A stretch of DNA of 64,000 bases from Streptomyces sp. CB00316 (GCF_001905595.1 NZ_LIXI01000003.1:248001-312000), one strand, 5' to 3'. Shown: positions 1 to 9,968, counted from the first letter of the stretch. A program made the numbers and translations. Notes: generated by a model not told the origin, from the sequence alone.

Positions 1-9
1 TCACGGCAC

Positions 10-966
10 TCACTCCGACACGGCGGTGTAGCGGCCCTCGATGCCGCGACCGCCCCACGGCTCGTTCCGCTCGGACAGGTCGACGCGCACCCCGTGCGGC
101 TCGAGGGCCGAGCGGACCCGCTCCTCCATCGGCCCGGTGAGGAAGTGGTGGTGGAGGTCGAGCACGTCGAGGTGGGTGAGGGGCTGCCCTTCGAGGAGCG
201 CGGCCGCTCCCTCGTCCCCCAGCGTCCCGTTCGACAGGTCGAGCGTCCTGAGCCGGGCGACGACCGGCGCCGACGCCAGGGCCGCCGCGATCTCGTTCTG
301 CACCTCGCTGTTGCGCAGGCCCAGGTGGAGCAGGCGGGGGAACCGGGCGCCCGAGAGCAGCGGCGCGAGGTCCGCCACCTCGGTGTCGCCCTCGTAGGCC
401 GACACGCCGAGCCAGAGGTCCAGCCGCTCCAGCGCGGGCAGTTCGCTGTCCAGCACCCCGCGGACCACCTGCACGGGCAGGCCGCCCGCCTGGACGGTCA
501 GCGACCGCAGCCGGTCGTGCTCGGTCGGCGGGAACACCAGGCCGGTGCCGCCCCGCACCCCGAACTCGGTCAGTGCGGGGAAGGCGGCCAACAGCGCCGT
601 GACATCGGACTGTTCGATCCAGGTGATCTCGGCCTGTTCCGCCTCCAGGTCCCCGACGAACACCGCCTCCAGCGAGGTCAGCCGGTCGGTGGCGGCGATC
701 ACCAGATCGATCGGGACCGAGGAGTTCTCCTCGTACGCCTCACCCCACTGGCCGATGATCAGGGCCTTGACCCCGGCCGGGTCGACCGAGCCCAGGAAGT
801 CGGCGAACTCCTCCGCCCAGGGCCGGTCCCGGTCGTCGTCGTACGGATCGACGGAGACGCGCCAGGCCACGGCGTCCGCGGCGGGCCGGGAGCCCCCGCC
901 GGTCGCGTGCTGGAAGTCGACGGCCGGAAGGCCGCCGAACTCGTGCAGATGCTGCGCACCGTACAT
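10..966 (-). CDS. STM4015-like leucine-rich repeat protein
   Basis: Cytoplasmic leucine-rich-repeat protein of about 318 residues, resembling the family annotated STM4015 after a Salmonella locus; its biochemical role is unknown to me. The N-terminus HLHEFGGLPAVDF is the family-like opening. The C-terminal half holds several imperfect LRR segments (for example RLLHLGLRNSEV, RLRTLDLSNGTLGDEG, HLDVLDLHHHFL). I chose the ATG at 966 because AGGAG lies nine bases upstream; the open frame continues to 1116 but that 50-residue extension is Cys/Arg/Ser-rich and unlike the family. No signal peptide or membrane segment is seen. In other bacteria this family sits with STM4011-4014 homologues; those would lie beyond the left edge, so the operon cannot be judged here. 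Confidence 0.8.
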   Translation of the reverse strand: MYGAQHLHEFGGLPAVDFQHATGGGSRPAADAVAWRVSVDPYDDDRDRPWAEEFADFLGSVDPAGVKALIIGQWGEAYEENSSVPIDLVIAATDRLTSLEAVFVGDLEAEQAEITWIEQSDVTALLAAFPALTEFGVRGGTGLVFPPTEHDRLRSLTVQAGGLPVQVVRGVLDSELPALERLDLWLGVSAYEGDTEVADLAPLLSGARFPRLLHLGLRNSEVQNEIAAALASAPVVARLRTLDLSNGTLGDEGAAALLEGQPLTHLDVLDLHHHFLTGPMEERVRSALEPHGVRVDLSERNEPWGGRGIEGRYTAVSE

Positions 967-1208
967 GGCCCTGAGCTCCTGATCCTGGTGACGGCTGATG
1001 TCCGCAAGGTTTATCAAGCCGCACTGACAACGCCGCGACCGGGACCGCCCGGAGCTTGAGGGAAGTCCTGTTGGACAGCCCAGCAGGGCGTCAGTCAGAC
1101 CCTGAGCCACGACCACCGGAACCCGCTACGAGTATCAATGTCAGACCCTGCCCGTAGCGTTTTTCCCGTGGCCGGCACAGCGGGTGCCGCGACCGAGGGG
1201 AGACGTCT

Positions 1209-1535
1209 GTGTACCGGCAGGGCGATGTACTGATCGTGGCACTGGAGGAGTCGGCGGTGCCCGCCCCCTTCCTGAAGGCTCCGGGCGAACTGCGCGACGG
1301 GCGGGGGCGGCTGGTGCTCGCGCTGGGAGAGGTGACCGGGCACGCGCACGCCGTGCAGGGGCCCGGCCGGCTGATCCGGGAGGCGGGACCGTTCGGACCG
1401 ATGCTGCTCCATCTCCCGGAGGGCGGGCGGGTCGTGCACGAGGAGCACGCCACGATCGCGCTGCCGCAGGGCTGGTTCCGGGTGGTGCGCCAGCGGGAGT
1501 ACGCGCCCGGCGCGATCCGCATCGTCGCGGACTGA
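1209..1535 (+). CDS. small conserved hypothetical protein
   Basis: A 108-residue soluble protein that I do not recognise by name. It starts at a GTG preceded by a purine-rich GAGGGGAGA sequence. It begins YRQGDVLIVALEES and ends with a compact beta-rich stretch (GWFRVVRQREYAPGAIRIV); a central GEVTGHAHAV and two HEEHA-type histidine positions are conspicuous and could bind a metal, but this is inference. It is followed 97 bases later by a co-directional DUF6745-type gene. The pair may form one transcription unit, as such small YRQGDV proteins often precede DUF6745-like proteins in actinobacteria. No membrane segments or signal peptide. Confidence 0.8.
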   Translation: MYRQGDVLIVALEESAVPAPFLKAPGELRDGRGRLVLALGEVTGHAHAVQGPGRLIREAGPFGPMLLHLPEGGRVVHEEHATIALPQGWFRVVRQREYAPGAIRIVAD

Positions 1536-1632
1536 CCGCGCCCGGCCCCGCGGACCGGCGGGGCACGGACACCGGCATCCGACCGGCACACAGACCGACA
1601 TGAACCGAGCACAACAGGGGACGGGACAACCG

Positions 1633-2634
1633 ATGCAGCACGTGAATTCCTGGCGGGACGTGGCGGCGGCGACCGGCGCGGCGGACCGGGCGGCCGCCGA
1701 GCAGGGCGTGCGGCGCGCCTACCGCACCGCAGGACTGGCCGAGCCCGAGCGGATCGTCTGGGCCGAATCGCCCCGGGCGGCCGTCGAGGCGGTCGAGAAG
1801 CTGGCCGACGCCGGAAGGTCGGTGCGCGAAGAGGTCCGCACCCGGCCGTGGGCCGAGGAGCGCCGCCGGATGTACGACGAGCTGGGCCCGGCCGGCTGGT
1901 CCGCCCTCTGGTCCGCCACCGGGGCCCAGCTCTGGGAGACCACGGCCGCGCTCGCCGAGCGCATACGGGCCGGTGTCGCCGCCGATCTGGCGCCGAAGCC
2001 GGAGGACGAGGGCGCGGTGCGGCTGGTGCTGCTAGACGCGGTGCTCGGGCAGCACGACGCCGCCTGGCTCGCCGCCTTCGAGGGGCGCGGCGACCGGCTC
2101 GCCGGCCTGGCCGAGGTCGCCCGGAACGCCGGCTGGTGGTGGCCGTACGAGAGGGCCGTGGTGATCAGCGAGCGGCCCGAGGTCCTGCACCGCGACGAGG
2201 CGGGCCGGCTCGACCACGGGGAAGGACCGGCGCTCGCCTACCGGGACGGGTTCGCGCTGTACGCGTGGCGCGGCATGCCGGTGCCCGCCGCCTTCCTGGC
2301 GGAGCTGGCGACCCTGACCCCGCAGCGCATACGGGAGGAGGAGAACGCGGAGCTGCGCCGCGTGATGCTGGAGCACTACGGCTACGACCGCTATCTCACG
2401 GAGTCGGGGGCCGAGCCCGTCCACCGCGACGAGACGGGCATCCTCTGGCGCATCGCACTCGAGGGCGACGAGGACGTGGTGATGGTCGAGGTGGTCAACT
2501 CCACCCCCGAGCCGGACGGCACGCACCGCACCTACTGGCTCCGGGTACCGCCCGCGACGCGGACCGCCAAGGACGGGGTCGCCTGGACGTTCGGGCTGGA
2601 CGGCGCCGCCTACGCCCCGGTGCGTCAGACCTGA
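1633..2634 (+). CDS. DUF6745-like hypothetical protein
   Basis: Soluble protein of about 333 residues matching my recollection of DUF6745 proteins, whose function is unknown. A typical segment is WWPYERAVVISERPEVLHRDEAGRL followed by a glycine-containing YRDGFALYAWRG turn; the C-terminal part is a beta-rich WLRVPP...TAKDGVAWTFG module. I prefer the ATG at 1633 (MQHVNSW) because GGGGACGGG sits just upstream; an in-frame ATG at 1600 would add eleven residues with no clear ribosome site. It follows the 108-residue protein in the same direction. The stop lies 18 bases from the convergent TetR gene stop. Confidence 0.75.
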   Translation: MQHVNSWRDVAAATGAADRAAAEQGVRRAYRTAGLAEPERIVWAESPRAAVEAVEKLADAGRSVREEVRTRPWAEERRRMYDELGPAGWSALWSATGAQLWETTAALAERIRAGVAADLAPKPEDEGAVRLVLLDAVLGQHDAAWLAAFEGRGDRLAGLAEVARNAGWWWPYERAVVISERPEVLHRDEAGRLDHGEGPALAYRDGFALYAWRGMPVPAAFLAELATLTPQRIREEENAELRRVMLEHYGYDRYLTESGAEPVHRDETGILWRIALEGDEDVVMVEVVNSTPEPDGTHRTYWLRVPPATRTAKDGVAWTFGLDGAAYAPVRQT

Positions 2635-2652
2635 TGCGTCGGACCTGACGTG

Positions 2653-3264
2653 TCAGCCGGTCAGCGCCGCGTGGTCGAGGCCCAGCTCGCGGGCGAGCGC
2701 GTCGTCGGTCCAGCGCAGCATCGTGGACCGGGAGAGCGGACCCGCGTACGACGTCATCTGCACGGCCAGCCCGTCCAGCAGGGCGGTCAGCCGCCAGGCC
2801 GCCGACTCCGGGTCCTCGCAGCGGAACTCACCGGCGGCGGCGCCCTCCGCGATGACCTCGGCCAGCTCCGCCTTCCACCGCCGGTCGAGGTCTCCCGCGA
2901 CCTCGCGCAGGGCGGGCTCCCGCAAGGAGGCCGCCCAGCCCCCGATCCACAGCCGCCACCCCTTGGCCTGCCCGGTCGGCGCGTACCACCGCACGGCTGC
3001 CCGCAGACGCCGTACGGCGCAGGTGCGCTGGGCCAGCAGCTTGCGCAGATGGGCGAGGTCGGCCTCGGCCGCGTACCCGAAGGCGGCGGCGACCGGCTTC
3101 TCCTTGGTCGAGAAGTGGTAGAGCACCAGCGCGTTGCTCACCCCCAGCGCGGACGCCACATCGGCGATCCGCACGGAGGAGGCCCCGCGGATCTCGATCT
3201 GTTCGACCGTCGCCCGCAGCATCTCCTCGCGCCGCTCCGCCACGTTCAACCGGACTCTTGCCAC
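2653..3264 (-). CDS. TetR family transcriptional regulator
   Basis: One-component repressor of 203 residues. The N-terminal helix-turn-helix is clear (residues about 10-58, with IADVASALGVSNALVLYHFSTKE containing the recognition helix and the TetR-typical YHF). The all-helical C-terminal ligand domain contains WRLWIGGWAASLREPALREV and ends with ALTALLDGLAVQMTSY, the TetR_C layout used for dimerisation and ligand binding. Its ligand and targets are not predictable. The gene diverges from the F420/PPOX oxidoreductase at 3452 across 187 bases, so that gene and itself are the natural targets. Confidence 0.88.
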   Translation of the reverse strand: MARVRLNVAERREEMLRATVEQIEIRGASSVRIADVASALGVSNALVLYHFSTKEKPVAAAFGYAAEADLAHLRKLLAQRTCAVRRLRAAVRWYAPTGQAKGWRLWIGGWAASLREPALREVAGDLDRRWKAELAEVIAEGAAAGEFRCEDPESAAWRLTALLDGLAVQMTSYAGPLSRSTMLRWTDDALARELGLDHAALTG

Positions 3265-3382
3265 GCGACCACCCTAGACGAGTCATTCCGGTGCAATCGG
3301 TTGTGGTCAGGGGCGGGACGCGTGGTGCGGGGCGCTCCGGGTCAGGAGTGGTACGCCGATGCCGTGGTCCGGCGACGCGTGA

Positions 3383-3892
<510 letters not shown>

Positions 3893-3988
3893 GCGGCCAC
3901 CGGACCGCTGCTCCGTTCACCGCGCTCTTCTCGCCCTGTCGGGCAGTCCGACGATAATGGGACGACACCGACTCCCCCAGGAGATGTT

Positions 3989-5197
3989 GTGACCGGCGCC
4001 GACTACTTTGTCCCCTTCCGTACGAAACTTCGCTCGATGCGCACCGAGCCCTTCGGAGCCGATCCGGCGGGAGCGCGCATGCAGCGCATTCTGAGCTCGC
4101 CGAACTTCGCCGACGGGGTGTTCCAGAACCCGCTGGGAGCCCGGACCAGGCCGTCCGGGTCCGGGCTGGAATTCGCCAAGGTCTACTTCCAGAAGGAGCA
4201 GCGGATCCGCAGGGCGCCGGCGGGCACCGTTCCGGTTCATGCCACCACCCTCGCCGATCTGGCCGCACCGCCCGCCACGGGGCTGCGGCTGACCTGGATG
4301 GGTCACTCCAGCGTCCTCGCCGAGATCGACGGCGGCCGCGTCCTGTTCGACCCGGTCTGGGGTGACCGGTGCTCCCCGTTCCCCTTCGCCGGACCCAAGC
4401 GGCTGCATCCGGTGCCGGTGCCGCTGGCCACGCTCGGCCCCGTGGACGTGGTGGTGATCTCCCACGACCACTACGACCACCTCGACCTGCCGACGATTCG
4501 CGCGCTGGCGGGCACGGACACCGCCTTCGCCGTGCCGCTCGGGGTAGGCGCCCATCTGGAGCGCTGGGGGGTGGCTCCCGACCGGCTGCGCGAGCTCGAC
4601 TGGAACGAGACCGCGAAGGTCGACGGGATCAGCCTCACCGCCACTCCCGCGCGCCACTTCTGCGGCCGGGGCCTGCGGAACAACCAGCACACCCTGTGGG
4701 CCTCCTGGGCCGTCTCCGGACCGCAACACCGCATCTACCACAGCGGGGACACCGGCTACTTCCCCGGATTCCGGGACATCGGCGCGGAGCACGGCCCCTT
4801 CGACGCCACGATGATCCAGATCGGTGCCTATTCGGAGTACTGGCCGGACATCCACATGACCCCGGCCGAGGGGATGCGCGCCCACCTGGACCTCCAGGGC
4901 GGACGCCCGCACGGGGTGATGCTGCCGATCCACTGGGGCACCTTCAACCTCGCCCCGCACGCCTGGGCCGAGCCCGCCGAGTGGACCAAGGACGCCGCCG
5001 AGGAGGCCGAGCAGGCGGCGGCGTTCCCCCGGCCGGGCGAACCCTTCGAACCCGGCGGAACGCTCCCGGCGGACCCCTGGTGGCGAGCCGTCTCCGCCTC
5101 GATGGCGGCCCCGCAGTGGCGTACGGCGACACCGGACGCGGTCCAGGGCGGCGCGCCTGTCGCGCGGCGGGACCTCGATGTGGCCGGGGAGCGGTGA
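3989..5197 (+). CDS. NAPE-PLD-like MBL-fold metallo-hydrolase
   Basis: Zinc metallo-beta-lactamase-fold hydrolase of 402 residues. Metal motifs are visible: GHSSVLAEIDG early in the fold, the HxHxDH signature as SHDHYDHLD, then ARHFCGRG, HSGDTGY and a final HWGTF. The N-terminal stretch PFRTKLRSMRTEPFGADPAG and the overall order match the NAPE-PLD/UlaG-like branch that cleaves phosphodiester bonds in N-acyl-phosphatidylethanolamine or related lipids; the substrate here is inferred only. The GTG start at 3989 has AGGAG seven bases upstream. A long loop and acidic/Pro-rich tail follow the catalytic core. It is separated from the convergent gap gene by a strong hairpin. Confidence 0.85.
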   Translation: MTGADYFVPFRTKLRSMRTEPFGADPAGARMQRILSSPNFADGVFQNPLGARTRPSGSGLEFAKVYFQKEQRIRRAPAGTVPVHATTLADLAAPPATGLRLTWMGHSSVLAEIDGGRVLFDPVWGDRCSPFPFAGPKRLHPVPVPLATLGPVDVVVISHDHYDHLDLPTIRALAGTDTAFAVPLGVGAHLERWGVAPDRLRELDWNETAKVDGISLTATPARHFCGRGLRNNQHTLWASWAVSGPQHRIYHSGDTGYFPGFRDIGAEHGPFDATMIQIGAYSEYWPDIHMTPAEGMRAHLDLQGGRPHGVMLPIHWGTFNLAPHAWAEPAEWTKDAAEEAEQAAAFPRPGEPFEPGGTLPADPWWRAVSASMAAPQWRTATPDAVQGGAPVARRDLDVAGER

Positions 5198-5256
5198 CGG
5201 CGGGGTCGCCTGGCATTCGGTGATCGCCTTTTCCTGAAGGCCCGGTCGAACACGAG

Positions 5257-5290
5257 CGGGCCGGCACCCCTGGGCAGGGGTGCCGGCCCG
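5257..5290. terminator. bidirectional hairpin terminator
   Basis: Perfect inverted repeat: a 15-bp arm from 5257 to 5271, four-base loop GGGC, second arm 5276-5290, very GC-rich. It lies between the convergent metallo-hydrolase and gap stops, so it probably serves both. There is no U-tract, as is usual in Streptomyces. Confidence 0.85.
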
Positions 5291-5345
5291 TGAGACCGTG
5301 CCGCGGTGCCGTTCCGTTCCTTCCGGAGGGGGCGGCCCCCGGAGG

Positions 5346-6791
5346 TCAGGCCGCCGGGGCCGGGTACGTCGGGTACTCCACGCCGGAGACGTGCTGGACG
5401 ACCCGGATGACCTGGCACGAGTAGCCGAACTCGTTGTCGTACCAGAGGTAGAGGATCGCGTTGTCGCCGTCGACCTTGGTGGCGCCCGCGTCGACGATGG
5501 AGGCGTGGCGCGAGCCGATGAAGTCGCTGGAGACCGCGTCGGGGGCGCTGATGAAGTCGATCTGGCGTTTGAGCGGCGAGGCCAGCGACACGTTGCGGAG
5601 GTAGTCGAGGACCTCCTCGCGGTTGGTCTCCCGGCCCAGGCGCAGGCTCAGGATCGCGATCGAGACGTCCGGCACCGGGACGCGGATGGAACTGCCGGTG
5701 ATCGGCGCGTCCAGGTCCGGCAGGGCCTTGGCCACGGCGGAGGCGGCGCCGGTCTCCGTGATGACCATGTTGAGCGCCGCGGAGCGGCCGCGCCGGTCGG
5801 AGCTGTGGTAATTGTCCAGCAGGTTCTGGTCGTTGGTGTACGAGTGGACGGTCTCCACGTGGCCGCGCAGGACGCCGTACTCGTCCGCCATCGCCTTGAG
5901 CGGCGGGACGATCGCGTTGGTGGTGCAGGACGCGCAGGACAGGATCTGCTCGTCGTCCTTGATCGTGTCGTGGTTGACCCCGTGGACGATGTTGGGGACG
6001 TCGCCCTTGCCCGGCGCGGTCAGGACGACCTTGGCGATGCCGGGGCGCAGGTGGTTCGAGAGCCCCTCGCGGTCGCGCCACCTGCCGGTGTTGTCGATCA
6101 GGATGGCGTCCTTGATCCCGTACTCGGTGTAGTCCACCGCCGTCGGGTCGTCCGAGTAGATCACCTTGATCTCGTTGCCGTTGGCGATGATCTTGCTGTT
6201 CGCCTCGTCGACGGTGATGGTGCCGGAGAACTGGCCGTGGATCGAGTCGCGCCGCAGCAGTGAGGCGCGCTTGACGATGTCCTGGCCGGAGCCCTTGCGT
6301 ACGACGATGGCGCGCAGCCGCAGTCCGTTGCCGGAACCGGCCTTCTCGATGAGGAGACGGGCGATGAGGCGGCCGATGCGGCCGAAGCCGTAGAGGACGA
6401 CATCGCGCGAATCGCGGCGCTCGATCTTGTTGGCGCCGGTCGCGCCGGCGACGGCCTCGGCGGTGAACTCCTCCACCGTCAGGCCGCGGTCGTCGGCGCG
6501 GAACGTCGCGGCCAGCATGCCTATGTCGATCTGGGAGGGGCCGAGGTCGAGTGTCGTCAGCGCCCGCAGGAACGGCATCGTCTCGGTGACCGAGAGTTCC
6601 TCACCGGCGATCTGCCGGGCGAAGCGGTGGGTCTTGAGGATGCTGACCACCGACTTGTTCACCAGGGAGCGGCTGTGCAGCAGGACGTTCACGTCCTGCT
6701 CACGGTGCAGCTTCCCGATGATCGGGATCATCGACTCCGCGATCTCCTCGCGGTGCATCCAGTTGGTGAACGAGTCGTCATTGACAGTCAC
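5346..6791 (-). CDS. gap: glyceraldehyde-3-phosphate dehydrogenase, long form
   Basis: NAD(P)-dependent GAPDH of 481 residues, interconverting glyceraldehyde-3-phosphate and 1,3-bisphosphoglycerate in central carbon metabolism. The Rossmann motif YGFGRIGRLIARL is near residue 132, the catalytic cysteine is in SCASCTTNAI, and the substrate-site block GHVETVHSYTNDQ is present; the C-terminus has the family WYDNEFGYSCQ. About 130 extra N-terminal residues precede the core. This fits the 480-residue actinobacterial GAPDH subgroup rather than the 335-residue glycolytic form. GTG start at 6791. It is monocistronic, ends at the hairpin at 5257-5290 and diverges from the conservon operon. Confidence 0.92.
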   Translation of the reverse strand: MTVNDDSFTNWMHREEIAESMIPIIGKLHREQDVNVLLHSRSLVNKSVVSILKTHRFARQIAGEELSVTETMPFLRALTTLDLGPSQIDIGMLAATFRADDRGLTVEEFTAEAVAGATGANKIERRDSRDVVLYGFGRIGRLIARLLIEKAGSGNGLRLRAIVVRKGSGQDIVKRASLLRRDSIHGQFSGTITVDEANSKIIANGNEIKVIYSDDPTAVDYTEYGIKDAILIDNTGRWRDREGLSNHLRPGIAKVVLTAPGKGDVPNIVHGVNHDTIKDDEQILSCASCTTNAIVPPLKAMADEYGVLRGHVETVHSYTNDQNLLDNYHSSDRRGRSAALNMVITETGAASAVAKALPDLDAPITGSSIRVPVPDVSIAILSLRLGRETNREEVLDYLRNVSLASPLKRQIDFISAPDAVSSDFIGSRHASIVDAGATKVDGDNAILYLWYDNEFGYSCQVIRVVQHVSGVEYPTYPAPAA

Positions 6792-7153
6792 GTGTTTATC
6801 TTTCGAGCTAGGCGGCGCTCATATGGTAGCCGCATCGATGTGTTCATCGTCCAGGTGGTCCCGTCCGGGATCCGGGGGTGGGTGCCTGGTGTCAATGCGG
6901 CGTAATCGGGCGTCCGTGCGAGAGGTCATACCAGAGCGGGACGGATGGCGGGCAAGTTCGACAACTGCCCGTCGCGCACAGGTGGGTCGCGACTACCGTG
7001 TGTGCTCGGTGATCAACGGGAGGAGCCCGGCTCTCGGGTCCGCCCGACCGATGCCCCAGCCCGACCGACCGACCGCCGTAGGTGCCACCGCATGAACGCC
7101 GACAGGGGCGACAGGAACGCCTGTTCCTGGTGCCCCCTGTACCGAGGACGCTG
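6792..7153. promoter_or_regulatory. divergent promoter region gap / cvnA
   Basis: Non-coding 362-base gap between the gap start and the conservon. On the minus strand a TTGACA hexamer occurs at 6890-6895, a plausible -35 for gap, but no convincing -10 lies 17-18 bases downstream. Nothing convincing was recognised in the plus direction for cvnA. No gene is supported here. Confidence 0.35.
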
Positions 7154-9154
7154 ATGTCTCAACTTCGCGCACCCGCCGCGCGACCGGACCGCCGCGAGGG
7201 CGGGCGGCACGGCCGCCCCGGCGCACGCGCCCACTCGGCCCCCAACAGGCCGCGCGCCGCCCAGCCGACCCCCGAGGGCCGCATACGCCCCCAGTTGCTG
7301 CGCACCGCGCTGCTCCCCACCATCGCCGCCCTGCTCAGCGGCGCGGCAGCCGTCATCTTCACCGTCCGGGACGGTGCCGTCGACCCGTCCCCGGGCCTCT
7401 GGGCCGCACTCGGCGGATCGGCCGCCCTGGCCGTCGCCGCCGTCGCGGCCGCCTACCTCGGTGCCCACCGGGTGGCCGGTGCCGTGCTCGACCGGGCGTT
7501 GACGCTCCGCCGCGCCAGCGCCCAGGGCCAGGCCGAACTCCAGCGGGTGATGGAGCAGCTCCGGGCCGGGGAACCTGTCGGCCCCCGGCGCCCCCCTCCG
7601 CCGCCCACCCCCGACGGCGACGCCTTCGACCTGCTCGCCCAGGAGATGGGGCGGGCCCAGGACGCCGCGGTCACCGCCGTCGTCCAGGCCTCGCAGCTCT
7701 TCAGCTCCACCGGCAACGAACAGAAGGTCGAGGTCTTCGTCAACCTCGCCCGGCGGCTCCAGTCCCTGGTCCACCGAGAGATCCAGATCCTCGACGAGCT
7801 GGAACACGAGGTCGAGGACCCCGACCTGCTCAAGGGCCTCTTCCACGTCGACCACCTCGCCACCCGCATCCGCCGCCACGCGGAGAACCTCGCCGTCCTC
7901 GGCGGGGCCGTCTCCCGGCGTCAGTGGAGCAACCCGGTCACCATGACCGAGGTGCTGCGCTCGGCCATCGCGGAGGTCGAGCAGTACCCCCGGGTCAAGC
8001 TCGTCCCGCCGATGGACGGCACCCTGCGCGGCCACGCCGTCGCCGACGTGATCCACCTGCTGGCCGAACTGGTCGAGAACGCCACGGTGTTCTCCGCCCC
8101 GCACACCCAGGTGCTGCTGCGCGTCCAGCGCGTCACCGCCGGTCTCGCGCTGGAGGTGGAGGACCGCGGCCTCGGGATGCCGGACCACGAGCGGAACCGG
8201 ATGAACGCCCTGCTCTCCGACCCCGACCAGGTCAACGTCGCCCATCTGCTCCAGGACGGCCGGATCGGCCTGTTCGTCGTCTCGGCCCTGGCCCGCCGCC
8301 ACGGCATCGCGGTCCGCCTCCACAGCAACATCTACGGCGGCACGCAGGCGGTCCTCGTCCTGCCGCAGACCCTCCTCGGGGCCGATCCGGACACCGCGGC
8401 CCCGCCCGGCGCCGCCCCCGTACCACCGCCCGGAGCCGTGCACCGGCCGCCCGCCGACGACGGCCGGACGGCCCCGCCCGCACCTCCGCGGGTACCGGCC
8501 GCCCAGCCGCAGGCCGTCCCCGCACCCCCCGGCCAGGCGCCCGCCGGCCACCCGCGCGACGCCCAGGCGCCGGGCTCGCACGCCCACGCCGCACCGGAGA
8601 GCCGCACGCCGGGGCCCCGCGGCGAGGCGCCGCCCCTCCCGCTGCGCGCCGAGCGGGTCGATCGGCCCGCGCCGGCCGCGTCCGCCCCCGACCGGCCGGC
8701 ACCGGCAGCCTTCACGCCGGAGCACGCCGGCCACCCCGCACCGGCGGCCTTCGTCCCCGAGCGGGTCGACCGGCCCGCGCCGCCCGCCGCCCGCCCCGAA
8801 CTCCCCAAGCGGGCCAACCAGGAACACCTCGTCCCGCAACTGCGGAAGGCACCCGTTCCCCGCGTCGAGGACGAGCACGCCCTGCACGACCCGGGCCTCA
8901 TGGCCGCCTTCCGGCGCGGTGTCGACCTCGCCGAGGCCCAGGCGGCGCACGAGGAAGGGACCACAACCGGGAACGGCGAGGCCACCCCCGCGCGGACCGC
9001 GCTCGACGCCCCCCTGGAGACCCTCGCCCCCCTCCCCGTACGCGGAGCCGCCGAAGCGCCCACGCCGCTCGGCCGCCCGCAGACCGGGCACGACCCCTTC
9101 CTGCCGGGCCACGCAGTGCCGGAACCCCGTAGAAACACGACTTTCAAGGAGTAG
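7154..9154 (+). CDS. cvnA: conservon sensor kinase-like ATPase CvnA
   Basis: Membrane-anchored histidine-kinase-like protein of 666 residues, the A component of a Streptomyces conservon, thought to work with CvnB-D in a G-protein-coupled-receptor-like signalling complex. Two hydrophobic segments lie near residues 49-70 and 81-103, followed by a helical region ending HVDHLATRIRRHAENL (phospho-acceptor-like) and an HATPase_c domain with N-box HLLAELVENATVFS and the GLGMPD/GRIGLFVV glycine boxes. The last 270 residues are Pro/Ala-rich low complexity. The ATG at 7154 is preferred over an upstream in-frame ATG at 7082 because the extension is not family-like. It is the first gene of the operon; cvnB begins five bases after its stop. 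Confidence 0.9.
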   Translation: MSQLRAPAARPDRREGGRHGRPGARAHSAPNRPRAAQPTPEGRIRPQLLRTALLPTIAALLSGAAAVIFTVRDGAVDPSPGLWAALGGSAALAVAAVAAAYLGAHRVAGAVLDRALTLRRASAQGQAELQRVMEQLRAGEPVGPRRPPPPPTPDGDAFDLLAQEMGRAQDAAVTAVVQASQLFSSTGNEQKVEVFVNLARRLQSLVHREIQILDELEHEVEDPDLLKGLFHVDHLATRIRRHAENLAVLGGAVSRRQWSNPVTMTEVLRSAIAEVEQYPRVKLVPPMDGTLRGHAVADVIHLLAELVENATVFSAPHTQVLLRVQRVTAGLALEVEDRGLGMPDHERNRMNALLSDPDQVNVAHLLQDGRIGLFVVSALARRHGIAVRLHSNIYGGTQAVLVLPQTLLGADPDTAAPPGAAPVPPPGAVHRPPADDGRTAPPAPPRVPAAQPQAVPAPPGQAPAGHPRDAQAPGSHAHAAPESRTPGPRGEAPPLPLRAERVDRPAPAASAPDRPAPAAFTPEHAGHPAPAAFVPERVDRPAPPAARPELPKRANQEHLVPQLRKAPVPRVEDEHALHDPGLMAAFRRGVDLAEAQAAHEEGTTTGNGEATPARTALDAPLETLAPLPVRGAAEAPTPLGRPQTGHDPFLPGHAVPEPRRNTTFKE

Positions 9155-9159
9155 ACACG

Positions 9160-9594
9160 ATGCCGAGCGACATGCAGGCCGGTCAGGTCTCGGACCTGGA
9201 CTGGCTGCTGAGCGGACTGGTCCAACGCGTGCCCTATACGCGCAGCGCGGTGCTCCTCTCCGCCGACGGGCTGGTGAAATCCGTCCACGGTATGGACCCC
9301 GACAGCGCCGACCACATGGCCGCCCTGGCCGCCGGGCTGTACTCCCTGGGCCGCAGCGCCGGTGCCCGCTTCGGGGACAACGGCGACGTCCGGCAGGTGG
9401 TCGTGGAACTCGACTCCACGCTCCTGTTCGTCTCCACCGCCGGGTCCGGCACCTGTCTGGCCGTCCTCGCCGGACGCGAGGCGGACGCCGCGGTGCTCGG
9501 GTACGAGATGGCGATGCTGGTCAAGAGCGTCCGTCCCTATCTGATGACCCCGCTGCGGCAGCCGGCCGGGGCGCCGTTCTCCCCGGGGCTGTGA
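9160..9594 (+). CDS. cvnB: conservon roadblock/LC7 protein CvnB
   Basis: Small cytoplasmic roadblock/LC7-domain protein of 144 residues, the second conservon component, which in this family associates with CvnA and the CvnD GTPase. Typical features are LDWLLSGLVQRVPYTRSAVLLSADGLV at the start, followed by the MDPDSADHMAALAAGLYSLG helix and the VVVELDSTLLFVSTAG strand pair. AAGGAG at the end of cvnA acts as its ribosome site, so translation is probably coupled. The following gene starts three bases after its stop. Confidence 0.93.
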   Translation: MPSDMQAGQVSDLDWLLSGLVQRVPYTRSAVLLSADGLVKSVHGMDPDSADHMAALAAGLYSLGRSAGARFGDNGDVRQVVVELDSTLLFVSTAGSGTCLAVLAGREADAAVLGYEMAMLVKSVRPYLMTPLRQPAGAPFSPGL

Positions 9595-9596
9595 GG

Positions 9597-9968
9597 ATGC
9601 CGGCCCCGCAGGACGGGCCCCTGCTCGACGACGCGGCCGGCCGGCTGATCCGCCCGTACACCGTCAGCAACGGCCGCACCCGGCCGTCCACCGGATTCGA
9701 TCTGCTCTCCCTGGTCATGGCCACGGGCATCGAACCCGACATCCCCCTCGGCCCCGAACACACCGTGGCCCTCGGGCTGTGCGAGGGGCCCATGTCCGTC
9801 GCCGAGATCGCCGCACACCTCCGGCTGCCCGCGGTCGTCACCAAGGTCCTCCTCTCCGACCTGGTCGACTGCGGCGCGGTCACCGCGCACGCCCCCGCAT
9901 TCCATGACACACCCACCGACCGATCCCTGCTGGAGGCAGTGCTCGATGGTTTACGACGACAGCTCTGA
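9597..9968 (+). CDS. cvnC: conservon DUF742 protein CvnC
   Basis: DUF742 protein of 123 residues, the third conservon component; family members have a winged-helix-like fold and probably bridge signalling partners. The hallmark RLIRPYTVSNGRTRPS is at residues about 14-29, followed by FDLLSLVMATG and the helix-turn-helix-like segment GPMSVAEIAAHLRLPAVVTKVLLSDLV. The ATG at 9597 lies two bases after the cvnB stop. Its last 23 bases overlap the cvnD start, consistent with translational coupling. Confidence 0.92.
   Translation: MPAPQDGPLLDDAAGRLIRPYTVSNGRTRPSTGFDLLSLVMATGIEPDIPLGPEHTVALGLCEGPMSVAEIAAHLRLPAVVTKVLLSDLVDCGAVTAHAPAFHDTPTDRSLLEAVLDGLRRQL

Noticed and set aside
7013..9112. 699-codon minus-strand frame opposite cvnA
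   Set aside because: Shadow of the conservon gene; Gly/Arg-rich with no recognisable domain.
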